Positions 9,545 through 16,751 of a DNA stretch of 32,152 nucleotides are shown one piece after another. The position numbers and the translations under genes were made by a program. This DNA comes from Bacteroidota bacterium (GTDB lineage: Bacteria; Bacteroidota; Bacteroidia; Sphingobacteriales; Sphingobacteriaceae), in contig JABDHD010000042.1 in the NCBI GenBank assembly GCA_013285685.1, positions 1-32,152 of the forward strand. Reading direction: 5' to 3'. Under the pieces are notes generated by a model. It was not told where the DNA came from and searched no databases. It was given only the letters and a program-made list of their open reading frames with translations. The stretch's first letter is position 1; every line of letters starts with the position of its first letter.

Positions 9545-9979
9545 TTATTCGACCAGGCTGAGTAGTAATTCCGATAAGTCATTCGCCATGTTTTCTAAGA
9601 CAGGGGATAGCCGCTGGTTGATGTTATTGTCTCCAAGCGGTTCTGACAAGATGCCGGGCTTGCCTTTATAACCTTTTTTGTCAATCGACTTTTTTATAGC
9701 CCAGGCTGCTTTGTCGGGTATTCCCTTAGCCTGACACCACTGTTGTATGCGCTGGATCATTGGCGGATCCCCGGCGATAGGGGTTGAACTTGTCGGCCCA
9801 CGGCCCGTTTCGAGCAACTGCATGTAGCCCGGCATTTGTAGTTGAAATCCATCAGCCTGCTGAACAACTGTTAGAGATTTAGCCGTCTGGCCGGTGTTGC
9901 CGCTTCCGGCAGCCTGGAGCGAGTTGATTATATCAGTTCTGAGCGCCTCAAGAAGTTGTACAAGTTCGTCAGTTTCCAT
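9545..9979 (-). CDS. HK97 gp10-like / virion morphogenesis-like protein
   Basis: A 144-aa protein from the ATG at 9979. An in-frame ATG at 10009 would add ten residues that come from an intergenic repeat (MDYAHGPSTN), so it is less likely. The core (MPGYMQLLETGRGP, then an IQQWCQAKGI segment and KKSIDKKGYKGKPG) matches the layout of HK97-gp10-type head-tail connector and phage virion morphogenesis proteins: 'Y..ylE.GrgP', a W-x-x-x-KG(I/V) helix and an 'I...G' tail. It would help join head and tail or complete the tail. It is flanked on both sides by genes of the same cluster. Confidence 0.6.
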   Translation of the reverse strand: METDELVQLLEALRTDIINSLQAAGSGNTGQTAKSLTVVQQADGFQLQMPGYMQLLETGRGPTSSTPIAGDPPMIQRIQQWCQAKGIPDKAAWAIKKSIDKKGYKGKPGILSEPLGDNNINQRLSPVLENMANDLSELLLSLVE

Positions 9980-9987
9980 ATTAGTCG

Positions 9988-10080
9988 ATGGTCCATGGGC
10001 ATAGTCCATAGAAAAAGTTTTGAGGTTTATTGTTGTTGATGGACCTTGATCTATTGTCCATGGACTATGGTCTATAAAAA
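9988..10080. repeat. Intergenic repeat, ATGGAC/GTCCAT family
   Basis: Overlapping copies of the words GTCCATGG, TAGTCCATAG, TTGATGGACC and CCATGGACTATGGTCTAT fill the space between the 144-aa and 130-aa phage genes. A second copy of the family (TAGTCCATGGTCAATGGTCC, then TAGACCATGG) lies at 19269-19299 next to other genes. Partial palindromes let it form hairpins. The intergenic placement and reuse suggest a genome-wide short repeat family. Confidence 0.6.
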
Positions 10081-10536
10081 GCTTTCAAAGTACATAGTTG
10101 CAAGACTGATAGTAAGGTTAACGCCGGTAGTATTGACGTCGAACTTGTTGTACACCGGCAGGCATTTGGCTTTGCTGCCCGCTTTGATCCGAAAATAGCG
10201 GCCTTCGTCTTCGCGGTAGGTTGAGGCTTTTACGATAAACTCATTCGCCAGGGCCAACGCTTGCGTCACATAAGTCTCGTTATCGGCTGTATACTGGTCG
10301 AAATCTGTCTTAAAAAGAAACTCTATGTAGACTGAAAATACGTTATCAACGGAGCCGTTTATCTGGGGCGATACGTCTATCGGCTGTAGCGGGTACATAA
10401 AAACGACGGGAAACAAAGTAGTGTCGTCGGCGAGCTGGTTGAGCTCGTTAGCTGTGCCGTACACAAAGGTTATAGGTGTACTCAGCGTTTGCGCGATAGC
10501 TTCAATTTGGTTTCGAATGGGCGTGGAGTAGTTAAT
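10072..10536 (-). CDS. Phage tail-completion/minor structural protein (start uncertain)
   Basis: The conventional GTG start at 10464 gives 130 aa beginning MYGTANELNQLADD. However, the same frame stays open and protein-like for 24 more codons upstream (NYSTPIRNQIEAIAQTL...), up to an in-frame TAA at 10540-10542. This upstream stretch has no ATG, GTG or TTG; only ATT (10536) or CTG is available. The body (SVYIEFLFKTDFDQY, then KAKCLPVYNKFDVNTTGVNL) resembles small Bacteroidetes prophage proteins next to gp10-like genes, probably tail-terminator or neck-type. The upstream edge runs into a tandem repeat, so the original ATG may have been lost, or translation may start at GTG 10464 or ATT 10536. 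Confidence 0.55.
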   Translation of the reverse strand: MNYSTPIRNQIEAIAQTLSTPITFVYGTANELNQLADDTTLFPVVFMYPLQPIDVSPQINGSVDNVFSVYIEFLFKTDFDQYTADNETYVTQALALANEFIVKASTYREDEGRYFRIKAGSKAKCLPVYNKFDVNTTGVNLTISLATMYFESFL

Positions 10537-10606
10537 GAATTAGTGAGTTAGTGAATTGGTGAGTTAGTGAATTAGTGAGTTATTGAATTGGTGTGTTGTG
10601 GGTTGA
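10534..10606. repeat. 8-bp tandem repeat array (TGAATTAG/TGAGTTAG)
   Basis: About seven consecutive near-identical octamers on the plus strand: TGAATTAG, TGAGTTAG, TGAATTGG, TGAGTTAG, TGAATTAG, TGAGTTAT, TGAATTGG. They alternate as a 16-bp unit. The array directly abuts the 5' end of the minus-strand tail-completion gene and forms its leader, which is C/A/T-rich and almost G-free on the coding strand. Such arrays can change copy number by slippage. Confidence 0.75.
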
Positions 10607-10635
10607 TGAGTTTTTAGAACTATTTTTTGTTTTGC

Positions 10636-11474
10636 TTAGCTGTGTATAAGCTCGCTGTATCGTTTCCGGTATTCAGATTCCGTCTTATTCAACAACAGTT
10701 TGGTAAGCACGCGTTCGTAGGGCATATTGAGTATTTCGGACCACCTTGTGATATCACCGCCTGACAAGGAATTTACGGTATTGATATACCTAAACTTTTC
10801 AAAAGCGCCAACTCCCGCTTTTTTTTCCAGCGCTGACGAAGGAGACTCAAGCAGCCTGTTTTCCGTTTCGATAAGTGTGGATAAACTCGAAAAAAATGTT
10901 TGGCCGCGGGCAGCGCCTCCATGACCCTAAGTTTTCTTATTTCATTACCAAATTCTTCCGCTTCGTATTCATCGTACTTTTTGCCAGTTACCCTGCAATA
11001 AAAATAGTGGGCTAATACCTGGCAGCAGGCTTTAAGCGATGGGTTAAATATTGACTGCCACTCGTTATTGCCATGCTTTTTTATGTGTTCATTTATTTCT
11101 TCAGCAATAATTTCCCTGACGGAAAAAAAAGCACCAGCCGGCTCGACAGATAAATTCTGTATGACATTAACAGTTTTGCTGCCACCTGCCAGCGGGAATG
11201 TGATACGAGGAGGGACTTTATCGTTAGCGTACAGGTTTTTAAGCTGGTTCGATAACAACAATACAATCTCGCCGAAAATATACAGATCATCGAAATTTTT
11301 AATATTTTGAAGATCGGGCACAGGCACGCCGGACAGGATACTGATCACCTCCAGGTCATTTAGTACGGGATTTTCCTGCAATTTCATTACCTGCCCAAGC
11401 GTAATTTCGTTTATCCCGGACGGAATACTTATCGTTAGCGTTCCCCCGGTACTTTTCACTGTTTTTTTAACCAT
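10636..11474 (-). CDS. Tail-assembly-chaperone-like gene with -1 frameshift (programmed or mutational)
   Basis: The zero frame runs from ATG 11474 to a stop at 10773 (233 aa). It starts 'LTISIPSGINEITLGQ', typical of Bacteroidetes phage proteins between terminase and tail genes. After KHFF the zero frame turns into a basic, Arg/Lys-rich tail that does not look native. In the -1 frame, the reading from the same point (SSLSTLIETENRLLESPSSA, then EKFRYINTVNSLSGGDITRW and ERVLTKLLLNKTESEYRKRY) looks native and ends at a TAA at 10636-10638. The switch falls on a run of seven T (plus-strand A7, 10890-10896) read as CAT TTT TTT, a perfect T_TTT_TTT slippery heptamer. Tail chaperones in many phages use a programmed -1 shift. 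A simple 1-nt deletion is the alternative. Confidence 0.65.
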
Positions 11475-11535
11475 GTTAATTGAGTATGTTGAATGGATTT
11501 TGAGTTTTTCAGTTGCTTTCGGATGATTTCATGGA

Positions 11536-12756
11536 TTACTTTAATAAGTTGAACGAAGCAAAATCAAACGTTGGAGCAGGCGGTTTTGGCACCCAACTAC
11601 GCACACGACCACCGTTGTGAATATTCAGCTTATTAAGTGCTATGTAGCGCAAGGGGTCAATCAAATGGTTCCAGCTGTCCACCGGTTCGTTCAGCACCCT
11701 TCCCGCACGATCTGTTTTCCATTTATAACGACCTAATTCTTCACGCAGGTTTATGCTCCGCCGGGTAATGTTTATGGGGTAGCGTTTCAAAATATCGATA
11801 GAGTTTTTGACACTGTCCGGCCCTTTTTTTGCTCCGGTAACCCTCCAACCGAGGCGATGCAATTCTTCGATTGATTTTGGTTCAGCGCTATCGGCGATGA
11901 TTTCCGTATGCTTGCTTAACCCCGCTTTGGTCAACTTTTGTGAAATATCCGGATTGGTTAAACCAGTTTCGTACAGTAGCTCATCAACCCAAAGCATTCC
12001 ACCTTGTTTGTAAACCAGTATACAGCCGGTTTCATCATTAGTGAAGCCGAAGTCGAGCCCGGCGGCCAGCGGCCGCGCCTCTGTGGGTATAGCTTCACAT
12101 ATCCCCCAATTATTTAACACCAAACCGCTTATTTTCCCGGTAAGGCCCCTGGCGTATACCCGCCACAGTTCCAGGTCGCTATTTTTTAACGATTCTATTT
12201 TATGCCTTTGCGGCGCCAACAGAAACGGGTTATGACGATGATCTGAAATTATGAGTTGCACGCCCGGTTGGCCCATCAGGTTGTCATGCACCCAAAAGGC
12301 AGTATTGGGATTAAAGTCGATAAAAATCCGTTGCCGTGTGCGAAGAGCGAGTTCGTTGTACACCGTCCATTGCACGCCATTTGCCTCGTTAACAAATAGA
12401 TAATCTCTTTTTCCAGACTTTGCGTCCTGCGCGTCGTCGTAGCTTTTAAACTCAATTAAGCTACCGTTGTGGAACTCGAACACCCGGTCAGTCTTGTTAA
12501 AATTTTTTAAAGAGCCCTGTAATACAGCGGACGACGAGCAGATATTTTGGGCATCGCGCAGCGCCCCGGCCTTTAAGTTGGGAATGTCCTGACCGGCTAC
12601 GGTTATCACCTGCTTTTCATTTTCGCAAGCCAGAAAAAACAACACCTGCAGTATGGCATAGGTCTTTCCTGAACTTGTGCCTCCCTGGTTGATCACAATC
12701 GGGTTAACGGCGCTATAGTTTTGTTTAAAAAGAATCGAAGCCTCTATAGTCTCCAT
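11536..12756 (-). CDS. terL: Terminase large subunit
   Basis: A 406-aa packaging ATPase/nuclease of the PBSX/Terminase_3 kind. ATPase: Walker A GGTSSGKT at 25-32 and Walker B-like DYLFVNEAN at 118-126 with catalytic Glu124. Nuclease: Asp235 in AAGLDFGFTN, Asp289 in IIADSAEPKS and Asp367 in HLIDPLRY form the expected RNase H-like metal site. The length is normal for the family. It would cut concatemeric DNA and pump it into a procapsid through a portal, yet no portal gene lies in this window. The next gene (tail-chaperone-like) starts 61 nt after its stop, where head genes would be expected. Confidence 0.9.
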   Translation of the reverse strand: METIEASILFKQNYSAVNPIVINQGGTSSGKTYAILQVLFFLACENEKQVITVAGQDIPNLKAGALRDAQNICSSSAVLQGSLKNFNKTDRVFEFHNGSLIEFKSYDDAQDAKSGKRDYLFVNEANGVQWTVYNELALRTRQRIFIDFNPNTAFWVHDNLMGQPGVQLIISDHRHNPFLLAPQRHKIESLKNSDLELWRVYARGLTGKISGLVLNNWGICEAIPTEARPLAAGLDFGFTNDETGCILVYKQGGMLWVDELLYETGLTNPDISQKLTKAGLSKHTEIIADSAEPKSIEELHRLGWRVTGAKKGPDSVKNSIDILKRYPINITRRSINLREELGRYKWKTDRAGRVLNEPVDSWNHLIDPLRYIALNKLNIHNGGRVRSWVPKPPAPTFDFASFNLLK

Positions 12757-12862
12757 ATCGTTTAAGTTTTTATTGTAACCTGTGGCGTCAAATAATCTTT
12801 AGTTAATAAGTTGGATAATTCAAGAAACAAATGTTACATTTAAACCTGTTAATGTTGCGGTT

Positions 12863-13312
12863 ATGAAACATAAGTATCAGTTACTTATCTGTGTTTTTTT
12901 TCTCTGTCTTTATTCTTGCAAAAAAGAAACACAAGCTGCCGGTACAGGTACTTTGATCGTAGGGAAATGGTATTTTATGAAACAGGTTTCGGTATTGTAT
13001 CAGAGTACTAAAGAAATAAGCACCTTTACCAAAACGAATTTTACGAACGATGATTTTATTGAATATTATAACGATGGATCAGGGTACTACTCCAAGTCAA
13101 CCGCACAAGGCCCAAGTCTTAGTGAATTTACGTACAAAATAAGTGGCGCCACCATTACCCAATACACAAGTACCGAAAATCCCGGAATCGCGGAAACCAT
13201 TAAAACCATAACCTCAACCGGCTTGGCGGTGCACGTAGTTCAATTAGTACAGGACCCGAATGACCCCACTGTAACGGACACTGAGGTCGACGATTTTACC
13301 TATACCAGGTAA
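12863..13312 (+). CDS. Lipocalin-like lipoprotein (cargo between terS and terL)
   Basis: A 149-aa lipoprotein. Signal: MKHKYQLLICVFFLCLYSCKK, lipidated Cys19, with the typical Bacteroidetes CKK after the lipobox. The mature part starts 'GTGTLIVGKWYFMKQVSV', the G-x-W motif of Bacteroidetes lipocalin-like domains, followed by beta-strand pairs. It is probably an outer-membrane-anchored small-ligand-binding or surface protein. It is read against the terminase genes, with its stop only 2 nt from the stop of the small terminase, so it splits the terS-terL pair that is normally adjacent. Confidence 0.75.
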   Translation: MKHKYQLLICVFFLCLYSCKKETQAAGTGTLIVGKWYFMKQVSVLYQSTKEISTFTKTNFTNDDFIEYYNDGSGYYSKSTAQGPSLSEFTYKISGATITQYTSTENPGIAETIKTITSTGLAVHVVQLVQDPNDPTVTDTEVDDFTYTR

Positions 13313-13314
13313 AC

Positions 13315-13755
13315 TCATATCATTACTTCCGCTTCGTTTGCGGCTGTTGTTAGTCCGCTGCCAACTATTTCTATTTTAAGGCCTGCAATTCGGGTCTCAT
13401 TTACCAAACGCTCGTCTGATTTTTCTTTCCAGCCCAGCGTTTTTAGCGCAAATACTGCGCCCGATGGAGCCTGCTGATGAAGTTTTTTTTCGTATGAAGC
13501 CTCTATCTGCAGCCGGCTGCGACTAATAACATAGCCAAACTCGCCGTTTTGTTCGTAGTCCTCCAATTCCTGGCGGCTATTAAAGCCAGTAAAAAGCGCC
13601 AGGCCGGTAATAGTAGCCGGCTCCGGCTCGCGACTATATACTTTTTGTTCTTTTCCCGATTTTATTTCCGGGTGATACTCACCTTCGATGTAACGGAAAT
13701 AGGCTTGTGCCTTATTGGCCAGCTTTCTGGCTGTTTTGAAAATAGGCAATTGCAT
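13315..13755 (-). CDS. terS: Terminase small subunit
   Basis: A 146-aa DNA-packaging recognition subunit. The core (PATITGLALFTGFNSRQELE, then DYEQNGEFGYVISRSRLQIE, and 'SGAVFALKTLGWKEKSD') is the recurrent pattern of gp3-type small terminases in Bacteroidetes prophages: an HTH with substrate-binding helix, a coiled-coil oligomerisation segment, and the 'G-A-x-F-A-L-K-x-x-G-W' signature that precedes the TerL-binding tail. It should form a ring that binds the pac/cos site. It is the first phage gene in reading direction; the cluster begins here. Confidence 0.8.
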   Translation of the reverse strand: MQLPIFKTARKLANKAQAYFRYIEGEYHPEIKSGKEQKVYSREPEPATITGLALFTGFNSRQELEDYEQNGEFGYVISRSRLQIEASYEKKLHQQAPSGAVFALKTLGWKEKSDERLVNETRIAGLKIEIVGSGLTTAANEAEVMI

Positions 13756-14040
13756 AGATTTATGATTTAAATGCCAATTGGCATAATACAGATGTAAAGG
13801 TACGGAATCATTAGTTGAAATGCAAATATTTTTAGCAAAAAGTTGAAAAATTCAAAATGAAAGTAAATGACCAAATGCGCTTAGATATATGACTTGTTTA
13901 TGACTAAACCACTTAGGTCGCCCTGATATCTAATCCACAAGTTAAATTTTGTTAAAATGTTAATTGTATTAAGCAATAAGGCAACTATTTGTTATTTATA
14001 TTCGTTTATAATTTAGTAAATTTAGTCGTTAAAGTAACAG

Positions 14041-14628
14041 ATGGTCAACAGGAGGTTTACTCACTTTTTAATTTTAGTCGCAGCGATCATAATGACGGTG
14101 GCTTCGTCTTGTCAAAAAGATCCCGCTGTGAACAACCCCGGCCCATCTAAAACAAGCATCAATGCTGATAGTTCTATCGTTTCGTCGCCAGGTAATTTCC
14201 TTGCAGTGACTGGTACACTTAAAGTAAAATTTAACGACTCAGTTTATACATTTGACGCCGCCACGGATTCCATCGCTTTTATCAATGTTAATGGTGATGA
14301 CGAGAACCGGTATTTTGGCATTACGGCGATTAACAAAGAGCACTCGGTTAGTTTTGGCATCAGTTCCGCTGGCTTTGCGTTCAGCAATATTAACCGCGGC
14401 ATTGCTGGAAGCCAGTTATTATTGAGCACTGATTCCCAAAAACCCGCCCTGCAGTTATCGCTTAGCAAAAACTACCCCAGTAATGGCTTCGGTAATCTTA
14501 ACCTTTTGCAATATAAAACAGGTAACGAACTCGCAAAAGGAACTTTCTACACCTTCATGGCCGCAGACAGTAAGGCTAATTCGCCTTATTACCGTGTTGA
14601 AGGCAGTTTTGACCTGCAGCTTAAATAG
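14041..14628 (+). CDS. Lipoprotein of unknown function (195 aa)
   Basis: A 195-aa lipoprotein: 'FLILVAAIIMTVASSCQKDP' carries the lipobox, with Cys24 followed by QKD. A flexible Pro/Ser/Asn region is followed by a beta-rich domain (KVKFNDSVYTFDAATDSIAF, then 'GSQLLLSTDSQKPALQLSLS') that resembles small DUF-type carbohydrate/lipid-associated lipoproteins of Bacteroidetes, without a specific match. It starts 285 nt downstream of terS and is convergent with the AraC gene. It may be chromosomal, or another cargo gene next to the phage cluster. Confidence 0.7.
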   Translation: MVNRRFTHFLILVAAIIMTVASSCQKDPAVNNPGPSKTSINADSSIVSSPGNFLAVTGTLKVKFNDSVYTFDAATDSIAFINVNGDDENRYFGITAINKEHSVSFGISSAGFAFSNINRGIAGSQLLLSTDSQKPALQLSLSKNYPSNGFGNLNLLQYKTGNELAKGTFYTFMAADSKANSPYYRVEGSFDLQLK

Positions 14629-14672
14629 TCGCGCTGCCTATCCCGACGCTAATTTTAAGTCGATCCCCTCAA

Positions 14673-15518
14673 CTAACCCAACATCCGTTTTTTGAAACCG
14701 GAAGGGTTTTCGCCTGTAATTTTTTTAAATGTGCGGTTGAAATACGACAATTGCTCAAAACCGGTTGCGTAACAAGCCTCGGTAACTAATTTGCCCTGCA
14801 GCAACAGGTTTTTTGCTTCGTTTATACGATAGCTGTTGACGAAATCGGTAAAGGTGCTCATGGCTTGCTTTTTGAAATAGCGGCAGAAGGCGGCCGTGCT
14901 TAAGTTTACCTTTTCAGCAAGTTCATTCACATCCGGTTTACAATTATAATGCGTCTCCACATATTGGTATATTACATCCATGCGCGTGCGTTGCTTTTCA
15001 AACGATTTGTTAACAGCCGAAATGTTATTTAATAGCTCTACTTCAGCACTGGTAGCTAAGAGTTGAAAAATTTGCAGCAGGCATAGTAATTGGTCGAAAC
15101 GATTCAATTGCTGCAAATTTTTAAGCAGGGGAGTGGCTTTAGCTTTAGTTTCGCCATAAAATGAAAGGCCGAAACAGGCTTTTTTAAATAGCTGTTTAAT
15201 AGCGGCCATTTCGGGGTTGTTAAAAAATGGCTCGCCTAAAAAGTTCTCTCGCATTTGTATCACAACCTGTTCGCAGGGCGTGTGAACTCCGTAATCAAAA
15301 TTCAGGTGAGGTATATTAGGGCCGATGAAAACCAGGTCGCTTCCTTCGTATCTCGAAATATGAGCGCCAACGTGCCTTGGTCCGCCCTGTGCCTCAACGT
15401 AAACAATTTCATATTCAGGATGCAGATGCCAAAGGAATGTAGTGCTCAACCGCGGGTTAAGTATTTTGAAGGAGCTACCCATGTCGGGCCTGACTTCTTC
15501 GAGTTGTAGTTTCCCCAT
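14673..15518 (-). CDS. AraC-family transcriptional regulator
   Basis: A 281-aa regulator. Residues ~25-100 form a cupin-like sensing domain (HLHPEYEIVYVEAQGG, 'DLVFIGPNIPHLNF' with the cupin His/Gly/Pro turns). From ~178 on lie two AraC helix-turn-helix motifs, with 'ELAEKVNLSTAAFCRYFKKQ' and the second-HTH signature 'EACYATGFEQLSYFNRTFKK' followed by G-x-x-P-S-G-F. The gene is divergent from the PhyH-type dioxygenase, with a 132-nt shared promoter region containing two TGGTCA words spaced 22 bp, so it probably controls that gene and perhaps itself. A -7 element TAAATTTG on the minus strand (15543-15536) lies 18 nt before its ATG. The inducer is unknown; cupin AraC proteins often sense sugars. 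Confidence 0.88.
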   Translation of the reverse strand: MGKLQLEEVRPDMGSSFKILNPRLSTTFLWHLHPEYEIVYVEAQGGPRHVGAHISRYEGSDLVFIGPNIPHLNFDYGVHTPCEQVVIQMRENFLGEPFFNNPEMAAIKQLFKKACFGLSFYGETKAKATPLLKNLQQLNRFDQLLCLLQIFQLLATSAEVELLNNISAVNKSFEKQRTRMDVIYQYVETHYNCKPDVNELAEKVNLSTAAFCRYFKKQAMSTFTDFVNSYRINEAKNLLLQGKLVTEACYATGFEQLSYFNRTFKKITGENPSGFKKRMLG

Positions 15519-15535
15519 AATTTAAGCTGGTTAAC

Positions 15536-15543
15536 CAAATTTA
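15536..15543 (-). promoter_or_regulatory. Bacteroidetes-type -7 element for the AraC gene
   Basis: TAAATTTG on the minus strand is an exact match to the Bacteroidetes sigma factor -7 consensus TAnnTTTG. A TTTG (plus CAAA 15557-15560) is upstream but only 13 nt away, closer than the usual -33 spacing. The inferred start of transcription is near 15529. Confidence 0.4.
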
Positions 15544-15582
15544 TAGAAATATTTTACAAAAATGTCAATGGCGTGCAAATAT

Positions 15583-15628
15583 TGGTCACTGCACGAAAAG
15601 ATACTGGTCATGTTGTGTTATAACTTTG
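15583..15628 (+). promoter_or_regulatory. Activator sites plus -7 element for the PhyH gene
   Basis: Two TGGTCA words (15583-15588 and 15605-15610) stand 22 bp apart, two helical turns, as for direct-repeat AraC half-sites. They are followed by TAACTTTG (15621-15628), an exact TAnnTTTG -7 element. No TTTG -33 element is present at the usual distance, which fits an activator-dependent promoter. The dioxygenase ATG is at 15651. Site function is inferred. Confidence 0.5.
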
Positions 15629-15650
15629 TCTCAACCAATTACAAAATGCA

Positions 15651-16637
15651 ATGAACACTAACGAGCAAGATATTAGGGCAACAAACACTACTATGGCGCC
15701 CACTAACGCCCACAAAGAGATCCCGGGCAACCCATCAACCGCAAAAAGCAGTCATCTTAAGCTGAATGACCGCAGCGACGGCAAACCTTTAAAAGTCTTG
15801 AGCGACGACGACTGGAAATTTTGGATAGACAATGGTTATATCGTGATAAAAAATGCCGTCCCTAAGGAACAAGCAGAACGTACCGCCCGTTTTTTATGGG
15901 AGTTCGAGGAGAAAGATCCTGGTAACCCTGAAACGTGGTATGCGCCGCCGCGCGCTGAAATACAGATGAAAGAACTAACAAACACCGGCATGGTGGAGGT
16001 TTATAACCATCAGTACCTTTGGGATAACCGCCAAACCCAACGTGTTTATGATGCGTTTTGTGATGTTTGGGGCACTGACGAACTATGGGCAACAATTGAC
16101 CGCGCAAACCTGAATTTCCCGATGCGGCCGGGATTTGAGTACAAAGGGTTTATCCACTGGGATTATGATCCTGAAACCAGGCCCCAAAATGTGCAGGGGG
16201 TTTTGGCACTTGCCGACCAAACTGACGAAAATATGGGCGGTTTTCAATGCATTCCGGAACTATATCGTAATTACGATACCTGGAAACTTACCCAACCTGC
16301 CGATCGCGATTATTTTAAACCTGATGTAAGCGGCCTGGAACTCGTTAAAGTAAAAATGGAAGCCGGCGACTTGCTGATTTTCAACAGCCTGGAACCACAC
16401 GGCATAAGGCCCAACCGGAGCGGTAATAAAGTACGCATTGCCCAATATATTGCTATGATGCCGGCCCAGCAAGAGAACGAAACGCTTAGGCAATGGCGTA
16501 TAGCGTCCTGGCGTGATCGGATTGCACCTGAAGGTTACGCTTTCCCCGGCGATCCCAGGAAATGGGAGCAAACCAAATACACCACGGCTGAACTCAGCCC
16601 CTTAGGAAAAAAGTTATTGGGGCTGGATAGCTGGTAG
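15651..16637 (+). CDS. Phytanoyl-CoA dioxygenase (PhyH)-family oxygenase
   Basis: A 328-aa Fe(II)/2-oxoglutarate-dependent oxygenase. The metal triad is visible as H169-x-D171 in FIHWDYDPE and distal His250 in SLEPHGIRPN; Arg262 in NKVRIAQY is placed to bind the 2-oxoglutarate carboxylate. The middle carries 'GVLALADQTDENMGGFQCIP', the usual PhyH strand-turn. The first ~40 residues are a low-complexity extension. The substrate is unknown; PhyH homologues act on acyl-CoAs, small natural products or halogenated substrates. There is no signal peptide, so it is cytoplasmic. It is probably induced by the divergent AraC regulator. Confidence 0.85.
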   Translation: MNTNEQDIRATNTTMAPTNAHKEIPGNPSTAKSSHLKLNDRSDGKPLKVLSDDDWKFWIDNGYIVIKNAVPKEQAERTARFLWEFEEKDPGNPETWYAPPRAEIQMKELTNTGMVEVYNHQYLWDNRQTQRVYDAFCDVWGTDELWATIDRANLNFPMRPGFEYKGFIHWDYDPETRPQNVQGVLALADQTDENMGGFQCIPELYRNYDTWKLTQPADRDYFKPDVSGLELVKVKMEAGDLLIFNSLEPHGIRPNRSGNKVRIAQYIAMMPAQQENETLRQWRIASWRDRIAPEGYAFPGDPRKWEQTKYTTAELSPLGKKLLGLDSW

Positions 16638-16751
16638 TTAATCTGAGCCTTGCCGAAACTGATAACCTACCTGGGATATTCATGGAATGGGCATCTTACT
16701 GAACTCAAAATAAGTATATTGCATTCCTGACCTTTGGCAATAAATTTATAC

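Noticed and set aside
10534..10606. CRISPR array
   Set aside because: Contiguous octamers without spacers; a simple tandem repeat.
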